From: Pseudomonadota bacterium
GTDB taxonomy: Bacteria; Pseudomonadota; Gammaproteobacteria; Steroidobacterales; JBCBZW01
Length of the DNA: 64,000 nt
NCBI GenBank assembly: GCA_039193195.1
Contig: JBCCWS010000001.1
Span: 133,338-197,337, forward strand
Reading direction: 5' to 3'
A model generated the notes under the pieces. That model ran no database searches and was not told the DNA's origin. It worked only from the letters and a program-made list of their open reading frames with translations. A program made the position numbers and the translations under genes. Positions 18,650 through 28,831 of the stretch are shown here, one piece after another. Positions within the stretch are counted from its first letter, which is position 1; each line of letters begins with the position of its first letter.

Positions 18650-19439
18650 CGTTTGCCGCAATACGATCCAGCAGCGCAGGCAGGAACGGTTTCAGTAGCA
18701 GGCCGAGGCGCGTTCTGCTCGAGGTCAGACAGAGTCGCTTGCGGGCCCAGGTGGCGGCCAGGATCATCTGGGCGCAGCGCTCGGCCGTCAGCAGCTTGCC
18801 CTCCTGCATGGGGGAGGTCCCGAGGGCCTCACCATCGGCTCCGATGGCGCGGCGGTGGGTCTGCGTAAGCACGAAGTCCGGCGCCGCTACGGTCACACTC
18901 ACCCCGCTGCCGCGCAGCTCGACGCGCAGGCTATCCATGAAGCCGACCAGCGCGTGCTTGCTTGCTGCGTAGGCGGTGCGCTCCGGCACGCCGGTCATTC
19001 CCGCCGCGCTAGCCACGGCGACTAGGCGTCCGCCCGATGCGCGTAGGGCTGGTAAGGCGTGGCGCGCGCAGTGCACCGCGCCCATCAGGTTGACCTGGAA
19101 GAGACTCGAGAACACCTCGAGGCTGTGCAGGTCTTCGAAGCGCGCCCACATGGTGCTGCCCGCGTTGCACACCAGCGTGTCCAGGCGGCCGAAGCGCTGG
19201 ACGCCTGCGTCGACCAGACGCTGGCAGTCGATCTCTCGACTCACGTCCGTCGGCAGGATGAGCACCTCGGCACCAAAATCACGGCACTCCTTGGCAATCT
19301 GCTCGAGGCGCTCAGTGCTGCGCGCCCCCAAGATGAGCTTAGCTTGGGCCCTGGCGAGGTGCAGCGCGCAGGCGCGCCCGATACCTTCCGTTGCCCCCGT
19401 CACCAACACGGTGCTGCCTGCATATGGGGCCTTCGACAT
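18630..19439 (-). CDS. SDR family NAD(P)-dependent oxidoreductase
   Basis: This is a 269-residue classical short-chain dehydrogenase. It has the cofactor turn TGATEGIGRACALHLA near residue 14, the structural NAG (VCNAGSTMWA) near 90, the catalytic serine in ASAAGMTG, and Tyr-x3-Lys in YAASKHALVGF. The C-terminal ~50 residues contain hydrophobic stretches (LLLKPFLPALLDRIAANAI) that could associate with membrane. The substrate is unknown; context next to a fatty-acyl reductase and another SDR suggests a fatty aldehyde, alcohol or ketone, which is inference. The start at 19439 is chosen over an upstream in-frame codon because the Rossmann motif follows at the usual distance. Confidence 0.82.
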   Translation of the reverse strand: MSKAPYAGSTVLVTGATEGIGRACALHLARAQAKLILGARSTERLEQIAKECRDFGAEVLILPTDVSREIDCQRLVDAGVQRFGRLDTLVCNAGSTMWARFEDLHSLEVFSSLFQVNLMGAVHCARHALPALRASGGRLVAVASAAGMTGVPERTAYAASKHALVGFMDSLRVELRGSGVSVTVAAPDFVLTQTHRRAIGADGEALGTSPMQEGKLLTAERCAQMILAATWARKRLCLTSSRTRLGLLLKPFLPALLDRIAANAIAQRR

Positions 19440-19491
19440 GGGGAACTCCAGACACTGAGTACCGACGCTCCAGCGCCGGTGAGTGGTTGTA

Positions 19492-19497
19492 TATAAT
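19492..19497 (+). promoter_or_regulatory. consensus -10 element upstream of SDR gene
   Basis: A perfect TATAAT lies 61 bp before the SDR start at 19559, in the divergent gap between two SDR genes. No good -35 is seen at 17 bp, so this promoter may depend on an activator or on the upstream TG. Confidence 0.35.
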
Positions 19498-19558
19498 TTT
19501 GGCGCGTTTACCCAAGGTAGGGTGTCGCGGACCAACGCAATCGGAGCAGCGGAACGCT

Positions 19559-20383
19559 ATGGTTGACTTCAACGGGCTTCACATCGTCATTACCGGGGCC
19601 GCCAGTGGCCTGGGGCGATTGATGACGGAGCGCTTGTTGCGTGCGGGAGCCACTGTACACGCGGTGGACGTGAATGCCGATGGCCTCCAGGAGCTGCAGG
19701 CCAGCATCGAGGCTGATGCCAGGGGACGGGTATTGCCGTACGCCTGTGACCTGAGCAATCGGCGTTCGATCGCTGCCACGGCCGATCAGATTCAGCATGC
19801 CTGCCCGGCCGTCGACATCTTGATCAACAACGCCGGAATCGTCTCGGGGCGTCCACTGCTCGAGATCAGCGACGAGCAGATCGAGCGGACCTTCGCCGTC
19901 AACACGCTCGCCCTGTTCTGGCTGACCCGCGCCTTCCTGCCGGCAATGGTTCGCCGAGATGCGGGTCACATCGTGACCATCGCGTCGGCGGGAGGCCTAG
20001 TGGGCACGGCGCGTCTCACTGACTACTGCGCTAGTAAGTTTGCCGCCGTCGGCTTCGACGACTCCCTCCGCTTGGAGCTCAAGCGCCTGAATAGCCGCAT
20101 CCGCACCACGGTGGTCTGCCCCTTCTACATCAATACGGGCATGTTCGCAGGCGTTCATACGCGCTTCCCGTGGCTGCTGCCCATCCTCGAGCCTGACTAC
20201 GTGGTGGATCGCACGCTCGACGCCATACGGCGAGGGCGCCGCCGGTTGATCATGCCGAGGTTCGTGCTCTCGGTGTTCCTGGCGCGCCTATTGCCAACCG
20301 AGTGGTTCGATGCGGTCATGAGCTTCTTTGGTATTAGCAAGAGCATGGACGACTTCGTCGGTCGCCGGGGGCGCGAGGGGTAG
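19559..20383 (+). CDS. SDR family oxidoreductase (retinol/fatty-alcohol dehydrogenase-like)
   Basis: This is a 274-residue classical SDR. ITGAASGLGRLM lies at residues 10-21, DVNADGLQEL is an acidic NAD-preferring-looking beta2 end, NNAGIVSG falls near 90, and the active site is TIASAGGLVG with Tyr-x3-Lys in YCASKFAAVGF. The C-terminal part (FVLSVFLARLLPTEWFDAVM, then SKSMDDFVGRRG) resembles the SDR16C-like group that includes retinol and long-chain alcohol dehydrogenases; this is pattern recognition only. It probably interconverts a hydrophobic alcohol and aldehyde. It is divergent from the neighbouring SDR gene and shares a 119-bp regulatory gap with it. Confidence 0.82.
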   Translation: MVDFNGLHIVITGAASGLGRLMTERLLRAGATVHAVDVNADGLQELQASIEADARGRVLPYACDLSNRRSIAATADQIQHACPAVDILINNAGIVSGRPLLEISDEQIERTFAVNTLALFWLTRAFLPAMVRRDAGHIVTIASAGGLVGTARLTDYCASKFAAVGFDDSLRLELKRLNSRIRTTVVCPFYINTGMFAGVHTRFPWLLPILEPDYVVDRTLDAIRRGRRRLIMPRFVLSVFLARLLPTEWFDAVMSFFGISKSMDDFVGRRGREG

Positions 20384-20418
20384 TCGGCGTCTTTCTGGCT
20401 GCCCTCAAGCGTCCTTTG

Positions 20419-22284
20419 CTACTGAGCGGTGCTTGCCGCTGGCGCACCTAAAACTGGCTTTAGGCGTAGCTGTTGGCCGATGAAGATGTGCTGGCCAGTT
20501 TTCAAGGCGTTTAGGGATATGATGCGTTTGCGCGGAATTCCGAAGCGTTTGGCAACTTCCCAAACGGAGTCACCGCGCCTCACCGTGTAGACCTCTGGCA
20601 CGTAGGTCTCGAAGGCCTGCCCCTTGCCGGGCACCACCAGGACCTGACCCACGCTTAGGCGATCGGCATTACTCAGGCGGTTGGCCGCCACTAGGTCGCG
20701 TTGGCGCACGCCTAGGCGGCGGGCGATCACCGACAGGCTATCTCCGCTGCGCACCCGGTAGGTGCCGCCCGATGCGCTCGCCGCCGCCGTGGTGCTCACG
20801 TGCGCTGTCTTGGAGGCTATCTTTGCGGCAGGCGCAGGCGGTGGCGCCTTGGTCGAGAGGGGCGTGGGCACGCTACGGCCGGCGCGCACGGGCAGCTTCA
20901 GGGTCTGTCCTGCACGAATCAGGTGGGCGGACTTCAGGCCGTTTAGTTCTGCAATGGCGCGTGCGCTGACGCCGTAGCGGGCCCCAATGACCGATAGCGA
21001 CTCTCCTCGCTCCACGCGGTGCTGCACATCCGGTGTCTGCTGGGCGAAGCGCTGCGCTTGCGGTAGGGCGCCGAGCGCTTCGCGCGCACTCAGTAGATCG
21101 ATACTGGAGGGCACTCGGAGGGGGTAGCCCTTCGGAACGTGTTTCTCGCCGCGCCAGATGGGCCAGCGAAGGGCAGGATTGAGCTTCCTTAAGGTGTCGA
21201 GGTCCGTGTCCAGACTGCCGGCCAGGGTGGCAGCTGGGATGAAATCGGGGATCTCCACCGCATGATGAGGCACGGGCGTCGCTGTGCTGACCTGGCCAAA
21301 GTACTGCGATGCATGTTGGTGCACGTGGACGGCGGCGATGAACGAGGCGTAGAAATTGCGCGAGGCGAACCCGAAGGTGCGCCCGTCGTAGCGGTCCACG
21401 ATCTCCCCCATGTCCTGGGTGCCGAGCTTGCGCGTGGCGCGGCGCATTCCCGCGACGCCGTGATTGTAGGCAGTGAGGGCAAGGGGCCAGGCGCCTAGGT
21501 CCTCGTAGTTCTGCTGCAGCAAGCGCGCCGCCGCGCCGGCGGCTAGGTAGGGGTCCATGCGCTCGTCCACGACGTGATCTACCTGCATGAAGCGCCGTCC
21601 CGTGGAGCGGGTGAACTGCCACATGCCGACCGCGGCAGCATGGGAGCGCGCTTCCGCGTTGTAGGAACTCTCTACGTGGGGCAGGAGCGCGAGCTCCCCG
21701 GGAAGTCCTCGCGCAGCGAACTCGCCGCGTATGTGATCGAGATACCTTCCCGAGCGCGCTAGGCCCTCGCGGAAGCGGTTGGCCTGCCCAAGCTGAAAAC
21801 GCAGGCGCTTCGCGGCTTGCGCTAGGGTTGCGTCGCTGACGTCCTCTGGCCATAGGCCCAGCACCGCGCGCTGCTCCTGCGTAAGCTCCGAGCGCGCGCC
21901 GCTGGCCAAGCGCTCGAGGATCCGTCGGTAGTGGGTGATGCGCTTGGAGACGAGACGGCTGCGCTGGCGGCGCGAGATCTCGCCGCCGAGTTCGACCACC
22001 CCGTACACCACGCTGAGCTCGCGGTTGTCGTGGATGAACCCTTCGCTCGTGTCGACCTCCGTGTAGACGCGGCGCCAGAAGTTTGTAGCGGCATGCAAGT
22101 TAGGCGATACGGGGAAGTGCTCGGGATCGGCGCCGGTTAGCGGCGCGACGGACTCGTCGGCCAGCAGTGCCGCGGGCCACAGGCAAGCGAACACTATCCC
22201 TAGCGCCCAATGGATGGCTTGCGTACCTCGGGTCTGGGCCCGTATGGTCCGCCCTTTGGCGGCGCACCAGCGCAGTCGGCTCAT
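20419..22284 (-). CDS. mltD: membrane-bound lytic murein transglycosylase D with three LysM domains
   Basis: This 621-residue protein has an N-terminal hydrophobic export segment (WALGIVFACLWPAALLA). A lysozyme-like SLT domain contains the catalytic Glu in LPHVESSYN, the GMWQFTRSTGR segment and YNHGVAGMRRA. Three LysM repeats (VERGESLSVIGARYGVS, VRSGDSLSVIARRLG and VRRGDSVWEVAKRFGIP) form the C-terminal third, separated by Ala/Pro-rich linkers. MltD cleaves peptidoglycan glycan strands to 1,6-anhydro-muropeptides in the periplasm. I see no lipobox cysteine at the expected place, so outer-membrane lipoprotein anchoring is uncertain. The start at 22284 (GGGAAG upstream) is preferred over a distal TTG. 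Confidence 0.88.
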   Translation of the reverse strand: MSRLRWCAAKGRTIRAQTRGTQAIHWALGIVFACLWPAALLADESVAPLTGADPEHFPVSPNLHAATNFWRRVYTEVDTSEGFIHDNRELSVVYGVVELGGEISRRQRSRLVSKRITHYRRILERLASGARSELTQEQRAVLGLWPEDVSDATLAQAAKRLRFQLGQANRFREGLARSGRYLDHIRGEFAARGLPGELALLPHVESSYNAEARSHAAAVGMWQFTRSTGRRFMQVDHVVDERMDPYLAAGAAARLLQQNYEDLGAWPLALTAYNHGVAGMRRATRKLGTQDMGEIVDRYDGRTFGFASRNFYASFIAAVHVHQHASQYFGQVSTATPVPHHAVEIPDFIPAATLAGSLDTDLDTLRKLNPALRWPIWRGEKHVPKGYPLRVPSSIDLLSAREALGALPQAQRFAQQTPDVQHRVERGESLSVIGARYGVSARAIAELNGLKSAHLIRAGQTLKLPVRAGRSVPTPLSTKAPPPAPAAKIASKTAHVSTTAAASASGGTYRVRSGDSLSVIARRLGVRQRDLVAANRLSNADRLSVGQVLVVPGKGQAFETYVPEVYTVRRGDSVWEVAKRFGIPRKRIISLNALKTGQHIFIGQQLRLKPVLGAPAASTAQ

Positions 22285-22453
22285 CGCGTCTTCCCAAATG
22301 AGAGGTGGGTGGGCCGGAGAGGGCGGCTGGTGAGCCGCGGGCTCGGCCCAAAACCAAGGGTTCGAAGTTCCGTGCAACCAATCTTTGCAAGTGTCGCCGT
22401 TACCCTACCCCAAGCGTCGACCGCTCTCCAACCACACATTGCCGATGTGACAT

Positions 22454-23425
22454 ATGCAGTCTCCTGAGGCCCCCGAGGGCGCGCGAAAATCTCAATCCGT
22501 GACGCAGAAGAAGCTGCGCAAGCGCCTGCGTAGGCAGGTGGGGCAGGCCATCGGCGACTACGCGATGATCGAGGCCGGGGATCGGGTCATGGTGTGCCTT
22601 TCCGGCGGCAAGGACTCGTACTCGATGCTGGATGTTCTGCTCGACCTGCAGGCGGCTGCCCCCGTCCACTTCACGCTCGAAGCGGTGAACCTGGACCAAA
22701 AGCAGCCGCACTTCCCCGAGCAAGTATTGCCCGACTATTGCCGAGCGAGGGGGGTGCCCCTGCACGTGTTGGAGCAGGACACCTACAGCGTGGTGAAGCG
22801 GGTGGTGCCCGAGGGGCGAACGATGTGCGGACTGTGCTCGCGTCTGCGGCGCGGGGCGCTCTACCGGTTCGCGCGCGAGGGGGGCTTCACCAAGATCGCC
22901 CTAGGCCACCATCGAGACGATATCCTCGAGACGTTGCTCATGAACATGTTCAACGGCGGCCGCCTGGCGGCGATGCCGCCGAAGCTTCTGAGCGAGGATG
23001 GCGAGTGCACAGTGATCAGGCCGCTGGCCTACTGCGAGGAGCGCGATCTGGCTCGTTTTGCCGTGCTCCAGGGCTACCCGATCATTCCCTGCCGCCTGTG
23101 CGGCTCGCAGGAGAACTCCCAGCGCCGTAACGTGAAGGCGCTGCTACGCGAGTGGGAGCGCGATCATCCAGGGCGCATCGCTTCGATGTTCCGTTCTCTG
23201 CAGCACGTGGTGCCAAGCCATCTCATGGACGGGGAGCATCACGATTTCCTTGGCCTTCGAAGTGCGAACGCGCCTGCGCCCTCGGTTTCTGCCGATGCGA
23301 GGGCCTGGCTGTTGCCTCAACAGGCGCCTGCCACCTGTGACGGACAGAAGGCGGCGAGACCGAGCAGGGCAGGCTCCGGGGCGGTGATCAATGCCGTGGG
23401 GATGGACGCCAGCAGCTGCGAGTAG
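22454..23425 (+). CDS. ttcA: tRNA 2-thiocytidine(32) synthetase TtcA
   Basis: This 323-residue cytoplasmic enzyme belongs to the PP-loop ATPase family: the ATP-binding [13 protein letters not shown] starts near residue 52. [10 protein letters not shown] (CxxC near 127-130) and the later CRLCGSQ (near residue 216-219) match the TtcA cysteines that hold an iron-sulfur cluster. [15 protein letters not shown] is also conserved. TtcA thiolates cytidine 32 in several tRNAs. The length fits the family (E. coli 311). The last 109 bp overlap the 3' end of convergent glk; the conserved core ends before the overlap (around HHDFLGL), so only a variable tail is shared. Confidence 0.93.
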   Translation: MQSPEAPEGARKSQSVTQKKLRKRLRRQVGQAIGDYAMIEAGDRVMVCLSGGKDSYSMLDVLLDLQAAAPVHFTLEAVNLDQKQPHFPEQVLPDYCRARGVPLHVLEQDTYSVVKRVVPEGRTMCGLCSRLRRGALYRFAREGGFTKIALGHHRDDILETLLMNMFNGGRLAAMPPKLLSEDGECTVIRPLAYCEERDLARFAVLQGYPIIPCRLCGSQENSQRRNVKALLREWERDHPGRIASMFRSLQHVVPSHLMDGEHHDFLGLRSANAPAPSVSADARAWLLPQQAPATCDGQKAARPSRAGSGAVINAVGMDASSCE

Positions 23426-24333
23426 TGCCCCTTACTTTCGAATCGCTTGCGAAAATCCGAAGCGATCAGTCGTGGGCGCAGGCGCGGGAGGATGCCGCCG
23501 GCAAGGTACACGCCGGAGTAGGCGCCGAAGCTCAGGGCGAGATCGCCGGCAAAGCCGCCGAGCATGGCGAAGAAAGTCTGTAGCGAACGTTCCGCCACGC
23601 GATCGCCCGCGTCTGCTCTAGCCACTACCTCCGCCGCATCCTCGACGTTGGCCCCGCCGACGTGGCCGCCAAGCGTGGCCACGGCGCCGTGCAGGCGCAC
23701 AAGGCCGGCGCCGCAGAGGAGCGTTTCCCAGCTCACGTGTCCCTCGCGTTCACGTATCCACGCGATGAGTTCCGCCTCCTGCTCGGTGAAGGCTGCGGCG
23801 GTGGCGTGCCCGCCTTCACCCTCGATGGCCACGTAGCCCGCGTCGTGGGGAATCAGGGCGGAGACGCCGAGGCCGGTGCCGGGACCCAGGACCACCGTGG
23901 GCGTGGCCGGCGAGCTGCCGCGGTCGGCACGGCGCGCTACGCCCCCTAGGGGCTGCAGCTCATCTTCGCCGAGCCAAGGTAGGCACAGGGCTACGGCGGT
24001 GAAGTCGTTGATCAGGTGCACCTGCCCGATGCCCAGCCCTTGGGCCAGGGACTCGCTGCTGAACACCCAGTCGCGCCGGTTGGTCAGGCGCACTTCCGTG
24101 CCGGTAATCGGGGCGGCTACGGCGATGGCCGCATCCACCGGAGGAGTGCCGAGCACACTGCTGAGGCCCGCCAGGTAGTCCTTCAGCGCCTGGGCCAGGC
24201 CGGCGTGCTGGTCGTTGCGCAGGCGGGCGAGGTGGGCCACGGTGCCGTCGCTGGCGACGATGCCGACCCGCGTGTTGGTGCCGCCGACATCGGCGACGAG
24301 GCGGTGGATGACGGGTTGTACGTGAGCGGTCAT
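23317..24333 (-). CDS. glk: glucokinase
   Basis: This 338-residue protein belongs to the bacterial glucokinase (ROK-unrelated Glk) family. [13 protein letters not shown] at the N-terminus is the phosphate-1 site. [12 protein letters not shown] carries the catalytic Asp region. [11 protein letters not shown] is the adenosine/phosphate-2 loop, and [11 protein letters not shown] matches the sugar-binding EGGH segment. It phosphorylates glucose to glucose 6-phosphate in the cytoplasm with ATP. ATG 24333 puts DVGGTN at the usual distance from the N-terminus; an in-frame ATG at 24369 is the alternative. It is divergent from plsB and overlaps ttcA tail to tail. Confidence 0.9.
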   Translation of the reverse strand: MTAHVQPVIHRLVADVGGTNTRVGIVASDGTVAHLARLRNDQHAGLAQALKDYLAGLSSVLGTPPVDAAIAVAAPITGTEVRLTNRRDWVFSSESLAQGLGIGQVHLINDFTAVALCLPWLGEDELQPLGGVARRADRGSSPATPTVVLGPGTGLGVSALIPHDAGYVAIEGEGGHATAAAFTEQEAELIAWIREREGHVSWETLLCGAGLVRLHGAVATLGGHVGGANVEDAAEVVARADAGDRVAERSLQTFFAMLGGFAGDLALSFGAYSGVYLAGGILPRLRPRLIASDFRKRFESKGHYSQLLASIPTALITAPEPALLGLAAFCPSQVAGAC

Positions 24334-24367
24334 GGACACTGGCTTCGACTGCGTGGACGACTGCCGC

Positions 24368-24373
24368 ATAATA
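24368..24373 (-). promoter_or_regulatory. candidate -10 element of glk
   Basis: TATTAT on the minus strand lies 34 bp before the ATG at 24333. No convincing -35 is visible. It fits only if glk starts at 24333 rather than at 24369. Confidence 0.25.
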
Positions 24374-24442
24374 CCGCCCCTTGCGTGGAGAGCACGGAGT
24401 AGCCCGATTGGTTGAGCAACGAGCTCGCGGGGAAACGCGTCG

Positions 24443-26899
24443 ATGAGGTGGCTGGGGTTAGACCGGTTGCTCTTCGCCCTCGCGCGACGCGTGCTGGCGC
24501 TGCTGGTGAAGCCTGCCGTGCTGCCCTCGCCGCCGCAGCTCGAGGGCGGCGGCCCAGAGCCAATCTGCTACGTGCTCGAGAAGAACTCTCTCAGCGACCT
24601 GCTCACGCTCGATCTGGTGTGCTTACGCCACGGTTTGCCGCGGCCTGGCCTGCCGCTGTTGCCCCTGCACGAGCGCCGATCGGTGATCATGTTGCGCACT
24701 AAGCGCCACTGGTACTCGCGACGCTTGGCGCGCTCTCCCCGGCTCGAGCGCATGACCGAGATGGTGGCGAGCGATGAGGAGCGCGATGCGCGCCTTATCC
24801 CCGTGTCGATTTTCTGGGGCCGCACGCCGGAGCGTGAGAACTCCCGGTCCTTCTTCAAGCTGCTGTTCGAAGAGGCGTGGGGTGTTCGTGGGCGCTTGCA
24901 TCGTCTGTTCGTGATCGCGGCCAACGGTCGCAACACGCTGGTGCAGTTCTCACCGCCGATGTCACTGCGCAAGCCCGTGGACGAGGGCTTGGACGCGGGC
25001 CGCGCCGTGCGCCGCACCCATCGTCGCCTGCGCGTGCATTTCCGTCAGCTTCGGGTGGCCGTCATCGGTCCCGATCTCTCCCACCGTCGCACGCTGACTA
25101 GCAGAATCGTTCGCTCCGCTGCCGTGCGACAGGCCGTGGCCCGCGAGGCGCGAGCCCAGGAGCAGCCGCGTCGCAAGGTGCTGAAGAAGGCGGTGGCCTA
25201 CACGGCGGAGATCGCAGCAGACTATTCCTACCCGACCGTGCGGGTGCTCGATCGCATCCTCGAGTGGTGGTGGAACCAGCGCTACGAGGGTATCGACATC
25301 CACCATCTGGACAAGCTGAAAGCGGTGGTGGAAGGCAACGAAGTGATTTACGTGCCGTGTCACCGCAGTCACATCGACTACCTGCTGCTGTCCTACGTGC
25401 TGCACCGGGCGGGACTGGTGATCCCTCATATCGCTGCGGGTATCAACCTCAACCTGCCCGTGATCGGTACGCTCCTGCGCCGCGGCGGGGCCTTCTTCAT
25501 GCGTCGCAGCTTTCGTGGGAATCGCCTTTATGCAGCCGTGTTCAACGAGTACCTAAGTCAGAACATGGATCGTGGCGTATCGCTCGAGTACTTCATCGAA
25601 GGTACGCGCAGCCGCACAGGGCGGCTCCTGGAGCCCAAGCTCGGCATGCTGTCGATGACCCTGCGTGGGTTCCTGCGCCATCGCAGCCGCCCGGTCGTGT
25701 TCGTGCCGATCTACATCGGTTACGAGCACCTGTTCGAGGGTCGGGCTTACGTGGGTGAGCTTAGCGGGCAAGCAAAGAAGAAGGAGTCGGTGATCGATCT
25801 AATGCGCGTGCTAGCGACCCTGCGCGGGAAGTACGGACGCGTCTGCGTCTCGATCGGGGAACCGCTGTTCCTGGAGGGGTTGCTGGATGAGCGTTCGCCC
25901 GGCTGGCGCGAGCGTGATGTAACGGTATTGGAGAAGGGCAGTCTCAGCGCGGGTGGAGGTGTAGTAGCAGGCCTAGGGGCAGAGATTCTCTGCCGTATCA
26001 ATACGGCGGCAGCTGTGAATCCTATCAACCTGCTCGCCCTGGCTCTGCTCGCGACGCCGAAGAGCGCGATGCTCGAGCGTGACCTCGCCGCGATGCTCGA
26101 CCTCTACACGGAGCTCTTGCGTCGTGCGCCCTACTCACCGTTGGTGAGCGTGCCGCAGATGAGCGGCGAGCAGATCATCCGCTACGCCGATGGCATGGGT
26201 TTGCTGCGAAGGCAGTCCCACAAGCTCGGCGATGTACTCTCCCTGCCTGAGGAGAACGCGATCTTGCTGACCTACATGCGCAACAACGTACTGCACGTTG
26301 TTGCCATGCCCTCCCTGATCGCCTGTTGCTTCCTCAACAATAGGCGCTTATCCGTGCGCAAGGTGGTGCGCCTGGTGCGCTTGGTGTACCCCTTCATTCG
26401 CTCGGAGCTCTATCTGCAGTGGGAGGATGCACAGGTCGACGAGGTCGTGCGCAGCACCATCCGCGAGCTGGTGCAGCTTGGCCTGCTGAGCTACGAGCAG
26501 GGTAGAAGCGCGGTACGTCGTCCCGTCGCTGGGTCCGTGGAGGCCGTGCGCCTATCGGTGCTGGCGCAGGGCACGCTGCAGACCATCGAACGCTACTATA
26601 TGGCCTTCGCGCTGCTGTTCAAACATGGTTCCGGGGCGCTCACGGCGCCGGAGTTGGAGAGCCTATGCCAGCTGATGGCCCAGCGCATGGCGATGCTCCA
26701 CGGTTTGAACGCGCCGGAATTCTTCGCCAAGCAGCTCTTTCGGAACTTCATTCGCGTGCTACAGCAGCGCGGCGTCGTTCGCGAGGAAGAGGATGGAGGA
26801 CTCGCCTTCGACGACAGCCTCAAGGTGATCGAGGCCGAGGCCAAGCTGGTCCTGAATGAGCAGATTCGCCACAGCGTGCTGCAGGTGACGCACGTCTAG
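24443..26899 (+). CDS. plsB: glycerol-3-phosphate 1-O-acyltransferase PlsB
   Basis: At 818 residues the length is typical of proteobacterial PlsB (E. coli 807). The acyltransferase signature HRSHIDYLLLSYVL (HX4D) lies near residue 310. GGAFFMRRSFRGNRLY, YFIEGTRSRTGRLLEPK and VFVPIYIGYEHLFEG are blocks II-IV. PlsB sits on the inner membrane and acylates sn-glycerol 3-phosphate at position 1 with acyl-CoA or acyl-ACP, the first step of phospholipid synthesis. A GGGGA ribosome-binding site lies about 10 nt before ATG. It is a single gene, divergent from glk; its stop is 2 bp from the end of the convergent YdcH-like gene. Confidence 0.95.
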   Translation: MRWLGLDRLLFALARRVLALLVKPAVLPSPPQLEGGGPEPICYVLEKNSLSDLLTLDLVCLRHGLPRPGLPLLPLHERRSVIMLRTKRHWYSRRLARSPRLERMTEMVASDEERDARLIPVSIFWGRTPERENSRSFFKLLFEEAWGVRGRLHRLFVIAANGRNTLVQFSPPMSLRKPVDEGLDAGRAVRRTHRRLRVHFRQLRVAVIGPDLSHRRTLTSRIVRSAAVRQAVAREARAQEQPRRKVLKKAVAYTAEIAADYSYPTVRVLDRILEWWWNQRYEGIDIHHLDKLKAVVEGNEVIYVPCHRSHIDYLLLSYVLHRAGLVIPHIAAGINLNLPVIGTLLRRGGAFFMRRSFRGNRLYAAVFNEYLSQNMDRGVSLEYFIEGTRSRTGRLLEPKLGMLSMTLRGFLRHRSRPVVFVPIYIGYEHLFEGRAYVGELSGQAKKKESVIDLMRVLATLRGKYGRVCVSIGEPLFLEGLLDERSPGWRERDVTVLEKGSLSAGGGVVAGLGAEILCRINTAAAVNPINLLALALLATPKSAMLERDLAAMLDLYTELLRRAPYSPLVSVPQMSGEQIIRYADGMGLLRRQSHKLGDVLSLPEENAILLTYMRNNVLHVVAMPSLIACCFLNNRRLSVRKVVRLVRLVYPFIRSELYLQWEDAQVDEVVRSTIRELVQLGLLSYEQGRSAVRRPVAGSVEAVRLSVLAQGTLQTIERYYMAFALLFKHGSGALTAPELESLCQLMAQRMAMLHGLNAPEFFAKQLFRNFIRVLQQRGVVREEEDGGLAFDDSLKVIEAEAKLVLNEQIRHSVLQVTHV

Positions 26900-26901
26900 G
26901 C

Positions 26902-27117
26902 TCAGGCGTTCAGGTCTGGAATCAGCTCGCTTTCCAGGTGGGCGATCATGTCCTTGAGCTGCAGCTTGCGCTTTTTCAGGCGGCGCAGTTCGAGCTGATC
27001 GGTCGCCGGGCTTTCAGCGGCCTCCTCGATCTCCTCATCGAGTCGCCGGTGCGCCAGGCGCAGCTCCTTTAGCTTGGCGAAGCCCTCGAAGACCTCGGTG
27101 TCTATCTTGTCAACCAT
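26902..27117 (-). CDS. YdcH-family (DUF465) small coiled-coil protein
   Basis: A 71-residue, charged, almost entirely alpha-helical protein. The heptad-like patterns FAKLKELRLAHRRLDEEIEEA and LRRLKKRKLQLKDMIAHLE fit a short helical hairpin, as in the DUF465/YdcH family, including the K-K-x-K-L-x-L-K-D signature near residue 50. The molecular role of the family is unknown. The SlyX family is a weaker alternative. It lies 50 bp downstream of cysQ on the same strand. Confidence 0.75.
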   Translation of the reverse strand: MVDKIDTEVFEGFAKLKELRLAHRRLDEEIEEAAESPATDQLELRRLKKRKLQLKDMIAHLESELIPDLNA

Positions 27118-27167
27118 GGCACGATCTCGCGACGGCGCAGGTGGGCAGCGCGCAAAGCTGCGTCTGA

Positions 27168-27983
<816 letters not shown>

Positions 27984-28123
27984 CCAATCCCCAATCTCTG
28001 TGAAGTGAAGGCGCCCGACGGCGCGAGAGGGCCGTATCATATCCGACCGAGACCAGCACGCGGGTGGCCCTGGCGCACGTTGTGCGGACCTGGTTCACGA
28101 AGGCCGCTTTCGGGGACAAGACG

Positions 28124-28831
28124 ATGACCTCTCCCATCGCCTGGGATCGGGTGGAGACGGCGCTCTTGGATATGGACGGCACCCTGCTCGACCTCGCCTT
28201 TGACAACTTCTTCTGGCGTGAGCTGATTCCCCAGGAGTTCGCGCGCCAACAGGGGCTCGCAGCTGAGGACGCGCGCGAGCAGGTTCTGGCGCGCTACGAG
28301 GAGCGCGCCGGCACGCTGGATTGGTATTGCCTGGATCACTGGGAGCAGGCCTTCGGGCTAGACCTTGTCGCGCTCAAACGTAAGCACCTGGCGGGGATAC
28401 GCTTGCTGCCAGGGGTCGAGACGTTCCTCGCGGCCTTGGCTCAGGCCGGTCTGCGGCGGGTCATTGCGACCAATGCCCATGGCACCACCCTGGCGCTAAA
28501 GCTGGGGCAAACGGGATTGGAGGCGCTAGTGGACGAAGTGCATTCATCCCACCATCTCGGTGCAGCGAAGGAGGAACAGGCGTTTTGGTCGCGCTTTCGG
28601 GAGCAGCTCGCCTTTGAGCCGGCGGCGGCGGTGCTCATCGATGACAACATCGCCGTGTTGGATGCCGCGAGCGAATTTGGGATTGGCCAGTGTCTGGCGA
28701 TCAGCCAGCCCGACTCCACTCGGCCGCCGGGAGAGACGACGGACTGTAGCCACCCGGTGGCAGTGGGAGTAGCGGCGTTGATACCGCAAGTGCTAGCGGT
28801 CGCGCGAGGGAATCGCCCTAAGCGAGCCTAA
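28124..28831 (+). CDS. yrfG: HAD-family GMP/IMP nucleotidase (YrfG-like)
   Basis: This 235-residue HAD-superfamily hydrolase has motif [12 protein letters not shown] near residue 15, motif II IATNAHG near 115 and motif [18 protein letters not shown] near 180. [17 protein letters not shown] after motif I is characteristic of YrfG-like enzymes, which dephosphorylate GMP and IMP. The start at 28124 is preferred because GGGGAC lies upstream and motif I falls at the usual distance. The stop overlaps the stop of convergent rhlB by 4 bp. Confidence 0.85.
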   Translation: MTSPIAWDRVETALLDMDGTLLDLAFDNFFWRELIPQEFARQQGLAAEDAREQVLARYEERAGTLDWYCLDHWEQAFGLDLVALKRKHLAGIRLLPGVETFLAALAQAGLRRVIATNAHGTTLALKLGQTGLEALVDEVHSSHHLGAAKEEQAFWSRFREQLAFEPAAAVLIDDNIAVLDAASEFGIGQCLAISQPDSTRPPGETTDCSHPVAVGVAALIPQVLAVARGNRPKRA

